DNA of 36,868 nucleotides, from NCBI RefSeq assembly GCF_018156225.1, contig NZ_JAGTAR010000048.1, positions 1-36,868 of the forward strand, read 5' to 3'. The stretch comes from Carboxylicivirga sediminis. GTDB lineage: Bacteria > Bacteroidota > Bacteroidia > Bacteroidales > Marinilabiliaceae. Shown here in pieces: positions 20,278 through 27,818 of this stretch. A program made the translations under genes and the position numbers. The notes below the pieces were generated by a model that had not been told where the DNA came from, did not search any database, and was given only the letters and a program-made list of their open reading frames with translations. The number at the start of each line of letters is the position of its first letter. The first letter of the stretch is position 1.

Positions 20278-20926
20278 TTTAGGTCATATATATCTAAAGC
20301 CTGTAATCTAAAACAGTACACGCGCAAAAACACAATAGCAATGTAATTGCCACCCTAAATCTCACTTATCAACCTAGCTTATTCAATTTGAAGATAGTCC
20401 CCAAAAATGACTACCATTATTTACCGTCCAATTTTAGATTAAGCTACACGATGATACTGTATTTTGTTGAATAAGGTTGCAAAAAATTCGAATTATTTAA
20501 CTAAATTTTATTTTCTCCGGTTAAAGAAGCTTATTATCATTCATTTACAATTACTGTGTCAACAATCAACAAACAGTATTCATTATTTTTTAGCTTGTTA
20601 AAAAGTTTTACTTTTGACAGCAAATACGATTAAATGTACCCAAAATCAACTCACTTCAACACGCTAAATAAGTCTGGAAAAGGACTTTACGAATGCTGGA
20701 TCAATTAAATCAATCCTCCTCCTTGTTGAGTTGAAAATACTATTATCTTCCAGAAATCACTTGATTAGTCAAGCTATATGCATTAGATGAGGCTGTTATC
20801 GAAATTAACAATAAGTCATCCTATATAGCCCGAATAACTGTGCCAACTGGGGAAAGTCCAGTTTAACGCAACAAGCTATTAAAATCTTAATACAATAGAA
20901 TAACCTATACTATTTAACTTAAAACC
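20278..20926 (+). other. Long AT-rich non-coding region upstream of the S37 peptidase and the adhesin operon
   Basis: This 649-bp stretch separates divergent genes and has no open frame worth calling. A TACTTTTG box (20609-20616, plus strand) sits 17 bp before an ATG at 20634 that opens only a 24-codon frame ending at 20708. That could be a leader peptide, an RNA start or chance. The 5' end should hold the promoter of the minus-strand adhesin operon, but no clear box is seen there. Confidence 0.45.
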
Positions 20927-22201
20927 ATGCATATACGTTTATACATTATCGCGAGCCTGCTGATTTATATTGGCGCCTGTACTCAACCATATTCAAAGCC
21001 CGAAGACCTTTTAACGGCATCTGAAAAAATCTCTTTCGAGAAAATATCAACAGACAGTGTGCAATTTGCACAGTCATGGTTAGTTTGGTTTGAGCAACCA
21101 ATTGACCACAAGCACCCAGAAAAAGGACACTTTAAGCAACGTATCTGGTACTCGCACAAAAGTATTGAAGCACCTGTAGTGATGATTACCGAAGGGTATT
21201 CTGCCAATCGGAATTACACATCGGAGCTAGCCAAGCTAGCCAATGCCAACCAATTGATTGTTGAACACAGATACTTCTCACAATCGTGCCCCGATAGCTT
21301 CGACTGGCAATACCTGACAGTTGAACAAGCTGCCTTTGACCACCACCGCATCATCGAGTTTTTTAAGCAACTCTATAAAACCAAGTGGGCCACAACAGGT
21401 ATTAGTAAAGGAGGTCAGACTGCTATTTTTCACAGGGCTCTGTTTCCTGATGATGTGGAGCTGAGCGTACCATATGTTGCCCCAATCAATCTGGCAAGAG
21501 AAGATCAACGCCTATTTGATTTCTTTCATAATGTTGGAACAGAAGAGGAACGAGAGCGTATCTTTCGTTTCCAAAAGGCGGTATTAAAAAAGCGAAGTGA
21601 GATAATGCCGCTGTTTAAGCAATATGCTACATCCAAAGAGTATACCTTCCGCATGGGTGAAGAAAAAGCATATGACCTGGTGGTGCTTGAATACCCATTC
21701 TCCTTCTGGCAATGGGGCAGCAACGTAAACGATATTCCGGAACCTACGGCATCTGCTGAAGTGCTATTCGAACATTTACGCAACGGAAGCGACATTGGCT
21801 ATGTTTCCGACCAAAGCTGGGAATCTATCAAACCATTCTTTTACCAGGCGTACAAAGAACTTGGCTATTACGCATACACACCAGGCGAACTTAAACCGCT
21901 CCTAAAAGGCTTTGAGGAAGACACCATCAGCAGTTGCATGTTTGCACCCGGAGGTGACACACTAAAGTTTGTCCCAACTATGCACTCTGTTATGTCTAAA
22001 CTAGAAACCGCCAATCCTAAGATAATAGCGATAATCGGAGAGAACGACCCATGGGGTTCAACTTCATTGAATAATAAAAAACTCACAAATACCTTCAGAG
22101 CGGTTGAACCGAGTGGTTCACACCTGGCACGTATTAACACGTTGCCTGATGCAACTAAAGAAAAGGTATTGAAACAAATTAATGCTACCCTTAGTAATTA
22201 A
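20927..22201 (+). CDS. S37-type serine peptidase (PS-10/tripeptidyl aminopeptidase-like) lipoprotein
   Basis: The 424-residue protein has a lipobox (LLIYIGAC, lipidated Cys18), so it is a lipoprotein, probably in the outer membrane. The mature part is an alpha/beta-hydrolase: WFEQPIDH near the start, VIMITEGYSAN-like oxyanion strand and LIVEHRYFSQSCPD. The nucleophile elbow is GISKGGQ with Ser160, the acid is probably Asp374 (GENDPWG) and the base His399 (PSGSHLAR). This pattern fits the S37 family, which Bacteroidota annotations often call S28-like; members remove N-terminal tripeptides or Xaa-Pro units. It is a single-gene unit ended by a strong hairpin. Confidence 0.85.
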   Translation: MHIRLYIIASLLIYIGACTQPYSKPEDLLTASEKISFEKISTDSVQFAQSWLVWFEQPIDHKHPEKGHFKQRIWYSHKSIEAPVVMITEGYSANRNYTSELAKLANANQLIVEHRYFSQSCPDSFDWQYLTVEQAAFDHHRIIEFFKQLYKTKWATTGISKGGQTAIFHRALFPDDVELSVPYVAPINLAREDQRLFDFFHNVGTEEERERIFRFQKAVLKKRSEIMPLFKQYATSKEYTFRMGEEKAYDLVVLEYPFSFWQWGSNVNDIPEPTASAEVLFEHLRNGSDIGYVSDQSWESIKPFFYQAYKELGYYAYTPGELKPLLKGFEEDTISSCMFAPGGDTLKFVPTMHSVMSKLETANPKIIAIIGENDPWGSTSLNNKKLTNTFRAVEPSGSHLARINTLPDATKEKVLKQINATLSN

Positions 22202-22220
22202 TTGAATTAGCTAAATAAAA

Positions 22221-22250
22221 AACGGCTTCCATTTCTGGAAGCCGTTTTAT
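22221..22250. terminator. Bidirectional terminator between S37 peptidase and ArsC-like gene
   Basis: A perfect 10-bp stem AACGGCTTCC/GGAAGCCGTT (22221-22230 and 22237-22246) with a 6-base loop is flanked by A on the left and TTTAT on the right. It can end the plus-strand peptidase transcript and the minus-strand ArsC-like transcript. Confidence 0.85.
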
Positions 22251-22297
22251 TACTACGTGGTTTCTACATTTGGGTTAGGTAGTAATGGAATATCTTT

Positions 22298-22663
22298 TTA
22301 TTTATTGGATACAAGATATTTTGTTAACAAATCAACGGTAGAATTACTGTTCCCAATAAAAATTTTATCATCAATCAAAAAAACAGGACGTTTTAAAAAC
22401 GTATATTCTTCGCTCAACAGTTTTCGATAATCAGCTTCACTCAACACTTTATCTTTCAGGCCCAATTGTCGGTATTTTTGAGATTGCTTATTGAATATGC
22501 GTTCATATCCTCCAGCTTTCTGAGCTAAATCATCAATCTCTTCAGTTGTCAGCGGATACTTTTTTACATCTCTTACATCAAAATCACCAAAGATCTTTAC
22601 CTGCTTCAATATCCTTTTACAAGTGTTGCAGGTTTGCAACAAGTATACTTTTCCTTTCAACAC
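22298..22663 (-). CDS. ArsC/Spx-like thioredoxin-fold protein
   Basis: The 121-residue protein matches the ArsC/Spx fold: VYLLQTCNTCKRILK with a CX2C pair (Cys12, Cys15), the helix YPLTTEEIDDLAQKAGG, and EYTFLKRPVFLIDDKIFIGN, where LKRP is the conserved loop of the family. It starts with GTG at 22663; no better ATG exists before the TCNTC motif. Family members are glutaredoxin-linked arsenate reductases or Spx-type regulators. No ars genes are nearby, so arsenate reduction is not supported by context. Confidence 0.85.
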   Translation of the reverse strand: MLKGKVYLLQTCNTCKRILKQVKIFGDFDVRDVKKYPLTTEEIDDLAQKAGGYERIFNKQSQKYRQLGLKDKVLSEADYRKLLSEEYTFLKRPVFLIDDKIFIGNSNSTVDLLTKYLVSNK

Positions 22664-22692
22664 TTTAACTGGGGTTTTCGGTTTTGCTGTAT

Positions 22693-22700
22693 CAAAGATA
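22693..22700 (-). promoter_or_regulatory. Bacteroidota -7 box for the ArsC-like gene
   Basis: On the minus strand this reads TATCTTTG, an exact TAnnTTTG match, 29 bases upstream of the GTG start. The -33 TTG is not at its usual spacing. Confidence 0.45.
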
Positions 22701-22810
22701 GCAAAGGGTTACAAAACAGCTCTTTAAATTGACTGTTATTAATGTAGTATTTGGTAAACGTCAATTTTTAATAGATGAACCAATGATTTTTATAGACAAT
22801 ACTCCGAAAT

Positions 22811-22839
22811 AAAAAAAGCCCGTTATGAAAACGAGCTTT
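22811..22839 (-). terminator. Terminator of the small outer-membrane barrel gene
   Basis: A stem of AAAGC and CGTT pairing with AACG and GCTTT (22815-22839, one C/A mismatch, 5-base loop) is followed on the minus strand by seven T. It lies 25 bp past the stop of the gene at 22864. Confidence 0.7.
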
Positions 22840-22863
22840 CTATTTGGATATAAATACAGTTTA

Positions 22864-23319
22864 CTATTTAGAGCCATTACCTCCAAAAACCCAACGTACA
22901 TTTAAGCCAAATGAATCAACACCCAGTTGCGTATCATCAATCAACCAAAAAGTTGGCCGCCAATCCAGACCTAAAGCAATCGGCACCTGGTTAAATTTAT
23001 ATTCAATACCAAGCTCACCTGATGCTCCTAACCAAAATTCATCGCCAATAAGGGTTGATGGTCCAAAACCAACATACCAGTTAAATGCCTCTTCACCAAT
23101 TGGTCGGTAAATAAAATCCCATAATGCATCAATCCCCATATAGCCATCCCAAAAAGCTACATCGGCATGCACTCGGCTAAATTGGCCCATTGTAAAAACC
23201 CCATCAATGGCCACGCCACCTAAACCATTTGATCCACCAAAACGCAGACCTACTTCCTGTGCATTACCGGAGAACGTAATACCTGCCACCAAGGCTACTA
23301 ATACCAAAAGCTTCTTCAT
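22864..23319 (-). CDS. Small outer-membrane beta-barrel protein of unknown function
   Basis: I chose the ATG at 23319, which starts a signal peptide (MKKLLVLVALVAGITFSGNAQ); the frame is open to 23358 but the extra residues precede the signal. The 151-residue product alternates polar and aromatic residues as in a small eight-stranded barrel: VGLRFGGSNGLGGVAIDGVF, FSRVHADVAFWDGY, NWYVGFGPSTLIG, FWLGASGELGIEYKF and a final FGLNVRWVFGG. No specific family signature is recognised. It is a monocistronic gene with its own terminator. Confidence 0.75.
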   Translation of the reverse strand: MKKLLVLVALVAGITFSGNAQEVGLRFGGSNGLGGVAIDGVFTMGQFSRVHADVAFWDGYMGIDALWDFIYRPIGEEAFNWYVGFGPSTLIGDEFWLGASGELGIEYKFNQVPIALGLDWRPTFWLIDDTQLGVDSFGLNVRWVFGGNGSK

Positions 23320-23711
23320 AATTAAGTTTTTAAAGTTATCAATTGAATATTCTAGCAAAATTAATAATATCCAATTACAAAAGAATTATTTGTATTGCTC
23401 ACTAAAGCGTCTCTTTTACAACCAATTTACCAATCTTTTGTTTAAAAAACCTAACTAACACAACATTAATTTATGCCCCTAAACAGACAAAACTTTTATA
23501 AGTATGCGTAGTAAATCTTTAAACTAATAGCATTGACAAAGGTTAGTACATAATGCTACAATGTTGATTATACTGCATGGGTTAAGCCCAAATAAAAATG
23601 TACAATTTAAAAATTAAGCATCAAGCTCTGCAAGTTCGATTTCAACAAGCCATGTAAATATAAAATATTGGTTACCTTTGTGCTGTTCTTAAAATATTAA
23701 AAGATAACAAT
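23320..23711 (+). other. Non-coding region between divergent barrel and 92-aa genes
   Basis: AT-rich and without a supported gene. It should carry the promoters of both flanking genes; the plus-strand box is listed separately. No repeat or RNA gene is seen. Confidence 0.45.
23673..23680 (+). promoter_or_regulatory. Bacteroidota -7 box for the 92-aa helical protein gene
   Basis: TACCTTTG matches TAnnTTTG exactly and lies 31 bases before the ATG at 23712, giving a short leader. Confidence 0.55.
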
Positions 23712-23990
23712 ATGGCAAGCGTTAGAGAATTAAAGAAAGACATCAACTTTCTGGCATCGGAGCTGATTACTGAAGCTTACGTTAAACAATTGGTGAAAGA
23801 GGATGTGAATAATGATAAAATTGCCGAAGTGATGGTTAAGGCCATTGAGTTCAGAAATGATTTAGTAGCCAAGGCTAATCACCCTGACGCAAAAAACAAT
23901 CCTAAAAAGGTAAAAGCATACTACCAGAATCTGAGAAAAAGTATGATGGAGCAGTTTTTATCTATTTCAGAAGAAACAAATGCCCTATAA
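23712..23990 (+). CDS. Conserved-looking 92-residue helical protein, function unknown
   Basis: The product is fully charged and helical, with no signal or membrane segment: MASVRELKKDINFLASELIT, then LVKEDVNNDKIAEVMVKAIEF, RNDLVAKANHPDAKNNPKKV and KAYYQNLRKSMMEQFLSISE. It has a good -7 box in front and a strong terminator behind, so it is expressed alone. It resembles small cytoplasmic proteins widespread in Bacteroidota that have no assigned role; I do not assign one. Confidence 0.75.
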   Translation: MASVRELKKDINFLASELITEAYVKQLVKEDVNNDKIAEVMVKAIEFRNDLVAKANHPDAKNNPKKVKAYYQNLRKSMMEQFLSISEETNAL

Positions 23991-24013
23991 CTAATTTTAG
24001 GGATAATCTATTT

Positions 24014-24048
24014 AAACTTCTGTCTTAACAGGCAGAAGTTTTTTTTTG
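24014..24048 (+). terminator. Rho-independent terminator of the 92-aa gene
   Basis: A perfect 9-bp stem AAACTTCTG/CAGAAGTTT (24014-24022 and 24033-24041) runs directly into a T tract to 24048. Confidence 0.85.
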
Positions 24049-24306
24049 GCTTTTTCCATCCTACCTGTTTAATACCACATTTCCAAAATAAATCAATCAG
24101 GATAGTATCTGTATCAACAGCTACCAACAACCACTGCAATCCCTAATAGTAGGGAGTAAATCTGCACCTATCCATACCACACACACCGCACAACTCAATT
24201 AAACCCTGTATAACTGATACTTACACACAATACTTCTAATAACTGCGCTATAACCACTATTAATATTTACCAACATTTAGGGATTTCTGAGATTGTTGAT
24301 ATAAGG

Positions 24307-24314
24307 TAATTTTG
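24307..24314 (+). promoter_or_regulatory. Bacteroidota -7 box for the porin/FMN-binding operon
   Basis: TAATTTTG matches TAnnTTTG, 61 bases before the porin ATG at 24376. Confidence 0.5.
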
Positions 24315-24375
24315 TACCAGAATAACAAACACAAACTTCTTATCAATTTTAGAAGCAAAGGGAAATCAATAGACA

Positions 24376-25563
24376 ATGAAAAGAATCGTATTACTGGCCG
24401 CATTATTTGCTGGCATCTTAAGTGCTAATGCACAAAATACTAATGCTGATGAGCAGCAGTTAAACTCAGCTCAACGCCTTTTGAACTCAAATCAGGGATT
24501 AACTATTGGTGGCTATGGCGAAGTTCATTTCAATCAGCCGATGAATTCAGACACCTATAACACTGGAACATTGGATGTACACCGTGTGGTTATGTTGTTC
24601 GGATACAACTTTAACGAGAAAACTCAGTTTGTAACGGAATTGGAGTTTGAGCATGTAAGCGAAGTGTATGTTGAGCAAGCCTTTATCCAACACAAATTAA
24701 GCAATGCCTTCCAGTTTCGTGGTGGTTTGATGCTTATTCCAATGGGTATTGTGAACGAATACCACGAACCAAATACCTTTAATGGTGTTGAGCGTCCGTT
24801 AATTGACAAGTATATTGCACCTACAACATGGCGCGAGATTGGAGCCGGTTTCACAGGTAATATTTTACCCGCTTCTATTCGCTACCAGGCATATGTAGTG
24901 GGTGGATTTAACGGTTACGATGGTTCAGGTAAATTCAGCGGTAAAAACGGGTTACGTAAAGGTCGTCAGAAAGGTGCAGAAGCATATGTTAGCTCACCTA
25001 ATTTCACCGGTAAAATTGAATACTTTGGTATTCGCGGCTTAAACATTGGGCTGTCGGGGTACTTTGGCGATTCGCAAAGCACACTTTATGATGGTCTTGA
25101 TAAAAGCGATAAAGAAGGTGTTGCTGCAGCCGATTCTTCAACTGTTGGCATGGCCATGATTGGATTAGATGCCCGCTACACATATGGTGGATTACAACTA
25201 CGCGGTCAGTACTATCATACATCGCTTTCAAACACAAAGCAATACAACGAATTCACTGGCAATGACCTTGGTAGTGGCATGTTTGGATACTATGTAGAAG
25301 CTGGATATGATGTATTTAAACATCTTGACAGTGTAAAAACAGGCCTGATTCCTTTCGTGCGCTACGAGGCTTACGATACCCATAGCAAAACAGATGGTAA
25401 CCTTGCCAAAAATGATGCGTACGATGTGAAAGCCATTACTACTGGTTTAACGTTAAAATTAACTCAGAATGCTGTTTTGAAAGCGGACATGCAGTTTGTT
25501 AAGTCGGCAGCGAGCGATGAGTATGCAAAAACGTTTAATGCCGGATTTGGTATAATGTTCTAA
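24376..25563 (+). CDS. Outer-membrane porin (phosphate-selective porin O/P-like)
   Basis: The 395-residue protein has a signal peptide (MKRIVLLAALFAGILSANAQ), a short helical segment QQLNSAQRLLNSNQ and then a barrel starting LTIGGYGEVHFNQPMNSD. Further strands are VTELEFEHVSEVYVEQAFI, FRGGLMLIPMGIVNEYHEPN and WREIGAGFTGNILP, the pattern of the porin O/P-like family in Bacteroidota, and it ends in Phe (AGFGIMF) as barrels do. The substrate is unknown. The FMN-binding gene begins 8 bp downstream, so the pair is one transcript and probably one function. Confidence 0.85.
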   Translation: MKRIVLLAALFAGILSANAQNTNADEQQLNSAQRLLNSNQGLTIGGYGEVHFNQPMNSDTYNTGTLDVHRVVMLFGYNFNEKTQFVTELEFEHVSEVYVEQAFIQHKLSNAFQFRGGLMLIPMGIVNEYHEPNTFNGVERPLIDKYIAPTTWREIGAGFTGNILPASIRYQAYVVGGFNGYDGSGKFSGKNGLRKGRQKGAEAYVSSPNFTGKIEYFGIRGLNIGLSGYFGDSQSTLYDGLDKSDKEGVAAADSSTVGMAMIGLDARYTYGGLQLRGQYYHTSLSNTKQYNEFTGNDLGSGMFGYYVEAGYDVFKHLDSVKTGLIPFVRYEAYDTHSKTDGNLAKNDAYDVKAITTGLTLKLTQNAVLKADMQFVKSAASDEYAKTFNAGFGIMF

Positions 25564-25571
25564 AAAGAAAT

Positions 25572-26141
25572 ATGAAGCAGTCAGTATTAACAATTGTATT
25601 GGTAGCTTTAAGCTACTTAGCTTATGGACGTGGAGACATTAACTACGAACATAAAGCCATTCAAAAAACACTTGAGAAAAACTTAAGCCTGGTTAATCCG
25701 CAGTTAAGCGAATTAGATTTGCCAGCCAACTATGCAACAGGCATTGAAGGTAAGTTTTTTAATGTGGCCTGCGATAATACTGATGCCGAAATAAAATACA
25801 TGTACATTGGTCGTGTGAACAGCTGCCGCGCAGGTGGCTGTTCCATGCCAAGTGCATTGACACAAGGAGGAGAATCTGAATATTTTGATTACCTCATGGC
25901 ATTTAACGGCAAAGGCGAAGTGATAATGGTGAAGGTATTTAATTACCAGGCTACGCATGGCCATGAAGTAACCGCTAAAGGCTGGCTAAAACAGTTTATT
26001 GGCTATAATAACGGTGGCAATGAACTGGAGGTTGGTAAAAATATTGACTCGATCTCGGGTGCCACTATCTCAGTCAATGGCATTACCCAGGACATTAGCG
26101 ATAAAACGCAAATCATCAGTGATTTCCTGAATCGTTCCTAG
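25572..26141 (+). CDS. Exported FMN-binding domain protein (probable ApbE substrate)
   Basis: The 189-residue protein has a signal peptide (MKQSVLTIVLVALSYLAYG). Its FMN_bind domain ends in DSISGATISVNG: the D-x-x-SGAT motif at residues 159-165, where Thr165 would receive covalently linked FMN from the flavin transferase ApbE. The domain otherwise shows DYLMAFNGKGEVIMVKVFNYQATHG. It also has the unusual insert NSCRAGGCS with Cys85 and Cys90 (CX4C), plus Cys67, placed before the domain core. An extracytoplasmic electron carrier is the natural role. It lies 8 bp after the porin gene. Its TAG stop overlaps the stop of the convergent dinB gene. Confidence 0.87.
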   Translation: MKQSVLTIVLVALSYLAYGRGDINYEHKAIQKTLEKNLSLVNPQLSELDLPANYATGIEGKFFNVACDNTDAEIKYMYIGRVNSCRAGGCSMPSALTQGGESEYFDYLMAFNGKGEVIMVKVFNYQATHGHEVTAKGWLKQFIGYNNGGNELEVGKNIDSISGATISVNGITQDISDKTQIISDFLNRS

Positions 26142-27205
26142 TCCTTAAAATTTATTCGCAGCTGTAAAGCCTCAGGTTCATCATCCTCTTTAAAATTAGA
26201 AACAGTCAGGCCTAAGAGCCGGATGGGCCTGTTTAACGGGGCTTCGCGCACCAGCTCTGAGGACAACTCATTCAACAACTTCTCGCCTATTGGCTCATTG
26301 ACTGTCTTTGACCGGGTTATCTGCTCAAAATTATCGAACTTAACTTTGAGGGTTAAGGTTTTGCCTTGCTTACCACTTCTCGACAGGCGCTTTATCAACC
26401 CTTCTTTCAGCCGGTTCAGCTCCAGTTGAATTTGCTGCTCATCCACCAAATCTTTACTAAAGGTATTCTCAATACCCACCGATTTGCGTTCACGATGTGG
26501 TCTGACCGGCCGCTCATCATTCCCTCGGGCAATATCGTAGAAGTACTGACCAGCCTTGCCAAAATAATGCACCAGGCGTGGCAAATCAAAACGCAGCAGA
26601 TCCTTCCCTTTATGAATATCGAGCTGATGCATCTTCTCGGCGGTCTTCTTCCCAACGCCAAAAAACTTTTCGATGGGCAACTGCTCAATAAAAGGCTGTA
26701 CGCCATTGGGCTTGATAATAAAAATACCATTGGGTTTACGCTGATCGCTGGCCACTTTGGCCAAAAACTTATTTACACTCACGCCTGCCGATGCGGTTAA
26801 GTGGGTTGTTTCAAATATCTTTTGCTTGATTTCGCGGGCCACCTGCGTAGCCGATTCAATGCCTTTCTTATTTTCGGTCACATCCAGAAATGCCTCATCC
26901 AGCGACAAGGGCTCCACCAAATCGGTGTATTCAAAAAAGATTTCACGAATCTGTTGGGACACCTCTTTATATACTTCAAAGCGATGTTTTTGAAAAATGA
27001 GTTGAGGGCATAGGCGCAGCGCCACCTTAGATGACATGGCCGAGCGCACACCAAACTTTCGGGCTTCATAGCTGGCAGCTGCAATCACTCCTCTCTCGCT
27101 ATTACCTCCTACAGCAACCGGTTTGCCCCTCAATTCAGGAAAATCACGCTGCTCCACGGAGGCAAAAAAAGCATCCATATCGATATGTATAATTTTTCGC
27201 TGCAA
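26138..27205 (-). CDS. dinB: DNA polymerase IV (Y family)
   Basis: Translesion polymerase. I chose the TTG at 27205: it gives MQRKIIHIDMDAFFASVEQ, which aligns with the Pol IV start, and a length of 355 against about 351 in E. coli. The frame is open to an ATG at 27328, but that extra 41 residues would run into the repeat array and match nothing. Catalytic residues are Asp9/Asp11 and the SLDEAFLD pair Asp103-Glu104, the same positions as in E. coli. Other motifs are SAGVSVNKFLAKVASDQRKPNG and the helix-hairpin-helix FGVGKKTAEKMHQLDIHKGKDL. The C-terminus QLRINF fits the beta-clamp-binding pattern QxxIxF. Confidence 0.92.
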   Translation of the reverse strand: MQRKIIHIDMDAFFASVEQRDFPELRGKPVAVGGNSERGVIAAASYEARKFGVRSAMSSKVALRLCPQLIFQKHRFEVYKEVSQQIREIFFEYTDLVEPLSLDEAFLDVTENKKGIESATQVAREIKQKIFETTHLTASAGVSVNKFLAKVASDQRKPNGIFIIKPNGVQPFIEQLPIEKFFGVGKKTAEKMHQLDIHKGKDLLRFDLPRLVHYFGKAGQYFYDIARGNDERPVRPHRERKSVGIENTFSKDLVDEQQIQLELNRLKEGLIKRLSRSGKQGKTLTLKVKFDNFEQITRSKTVNEPIGEKLLNELSSELVREAPLNRPIRLLGLTVSNFKEDDEPEALQLRINFKD

Positions 27206-27279
27206 AGTTCTTTTAATCGTGCCGCAAGTTAATACTAATAATGCGAATCGTTTGAGGGCATCCACTGGCAGTTGTTTAC

Positions 27280-27733
27280 TCAGGTGATTTAGAATCATTC
27301 TCGCAGGATTGCGGGATTCGAAAAACAAACAATAACTTCATCTCACAGAGTTGCGGAGCCCCAAAAGCCATCTTTAATTCCTCCTCACAAGTTTGCGGAG
27401 CCCATATAATCAACTTAAAAACCATTCGACAAGTTTGTGGAGCCCATATAATCACCTTAAAAATCATTCGACAAAGTTGCGGAGCCCAAATAATCACCTT
27501 AAAAATCATTCGACAAAGTTGCGGAGTTCAAATAATCAACTTAAAAATCCTTCGACAAAGTTGCGGAGCCCAAATAATCAACTTAAAAATCCTTCGACAA
27601 AGTTGCGGAGCCCAAATAATCAACTTAAAAATCCTTCGACAAAGTTGCGGAGTACAAATAATCAACTTAAAAACCATTCGACAAAGTTGCGGAGCCCATA
27701 TAATCAACTTAAAAACCATTCGACAAAGTTGCA
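27280..27733. repeat. Tandem array of 42-bp units between dinB and MATE genes
   Basis: About ten head-to-tail copies of a 42-bp unit (core CGACAAAGTTGCGGAGCCCA, then AATAATCAACTTAAAAATCC). Three central units are identical or nearly so; copies at the left edge (27280-27390) are decayed, and the last is cut short at about 27733. Each unit has a small inverted repeat, AAGTTG...CAACTT. Both strands are open across the array because 42 is divisible by 3; the frame upstream of the MATE start on the plus strand and one on the minus strand are therefore artefacts. There are no variable spacers, so it is not a CRISPR array. Confidence 0.9.
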
Positions 27734-27802
27734 TCCCATCTACTGGTTAATATATGGTAAAAGCCTCACCAAAATCACGTTTATCATTCCGACAATTCGG
27801 TG

Positions 27803-27810
27803 TATCTTCG
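27803..27810 (+). promoter_or_regulatory. Bacteroidota -7 box-like sequence for the MATE gene
   Basis: TATCTTCG differs from TAnnTTTG at one position and ends 8 bases before the ATG at 27819, which would give an almost leaderless transcript. Confidence 0.4.
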
Positions 27811-27818
27811 CAGCTGAA

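Larger units (their letters stand above)
23991..24375 (+). other. Non-coding region upstream of the porin gene
   Basis: It holds the terminator of the 92-residue gene at its left end and the porin promoter box near its right end. The middle is AT-rich with no supported feature. Confidence 0.45.

Noticed and set aside
22298-22663. Arsenic-resistance function for the ArsC-like gene
   Set aside because: No arsR, arsB or acr3 neighbour is present; many ArsC/Spx-fold proteins have other roles.
27206-27328. 41-residue N-terminal extension of DNA polymerase IV
   Set aside because: The TTG at 27205 restores the family N-terminus and places Asp103-Glu104 at the usual positions; the extension enters decayed repeat DNA.
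27301-27733. CRISPR array
   Set aside because: Units are contiguous 42-mers with no unique spacers, and no cas genes are present.
27393-27818. N-terminal extension of the MATE protein made of 14-residue repeats
   Set aside because: It is the translation of the 42-bp array. The family start MNKSVDLTKGPIF at 27819 has its own promoter-like box, and the opposite strand is equally open.
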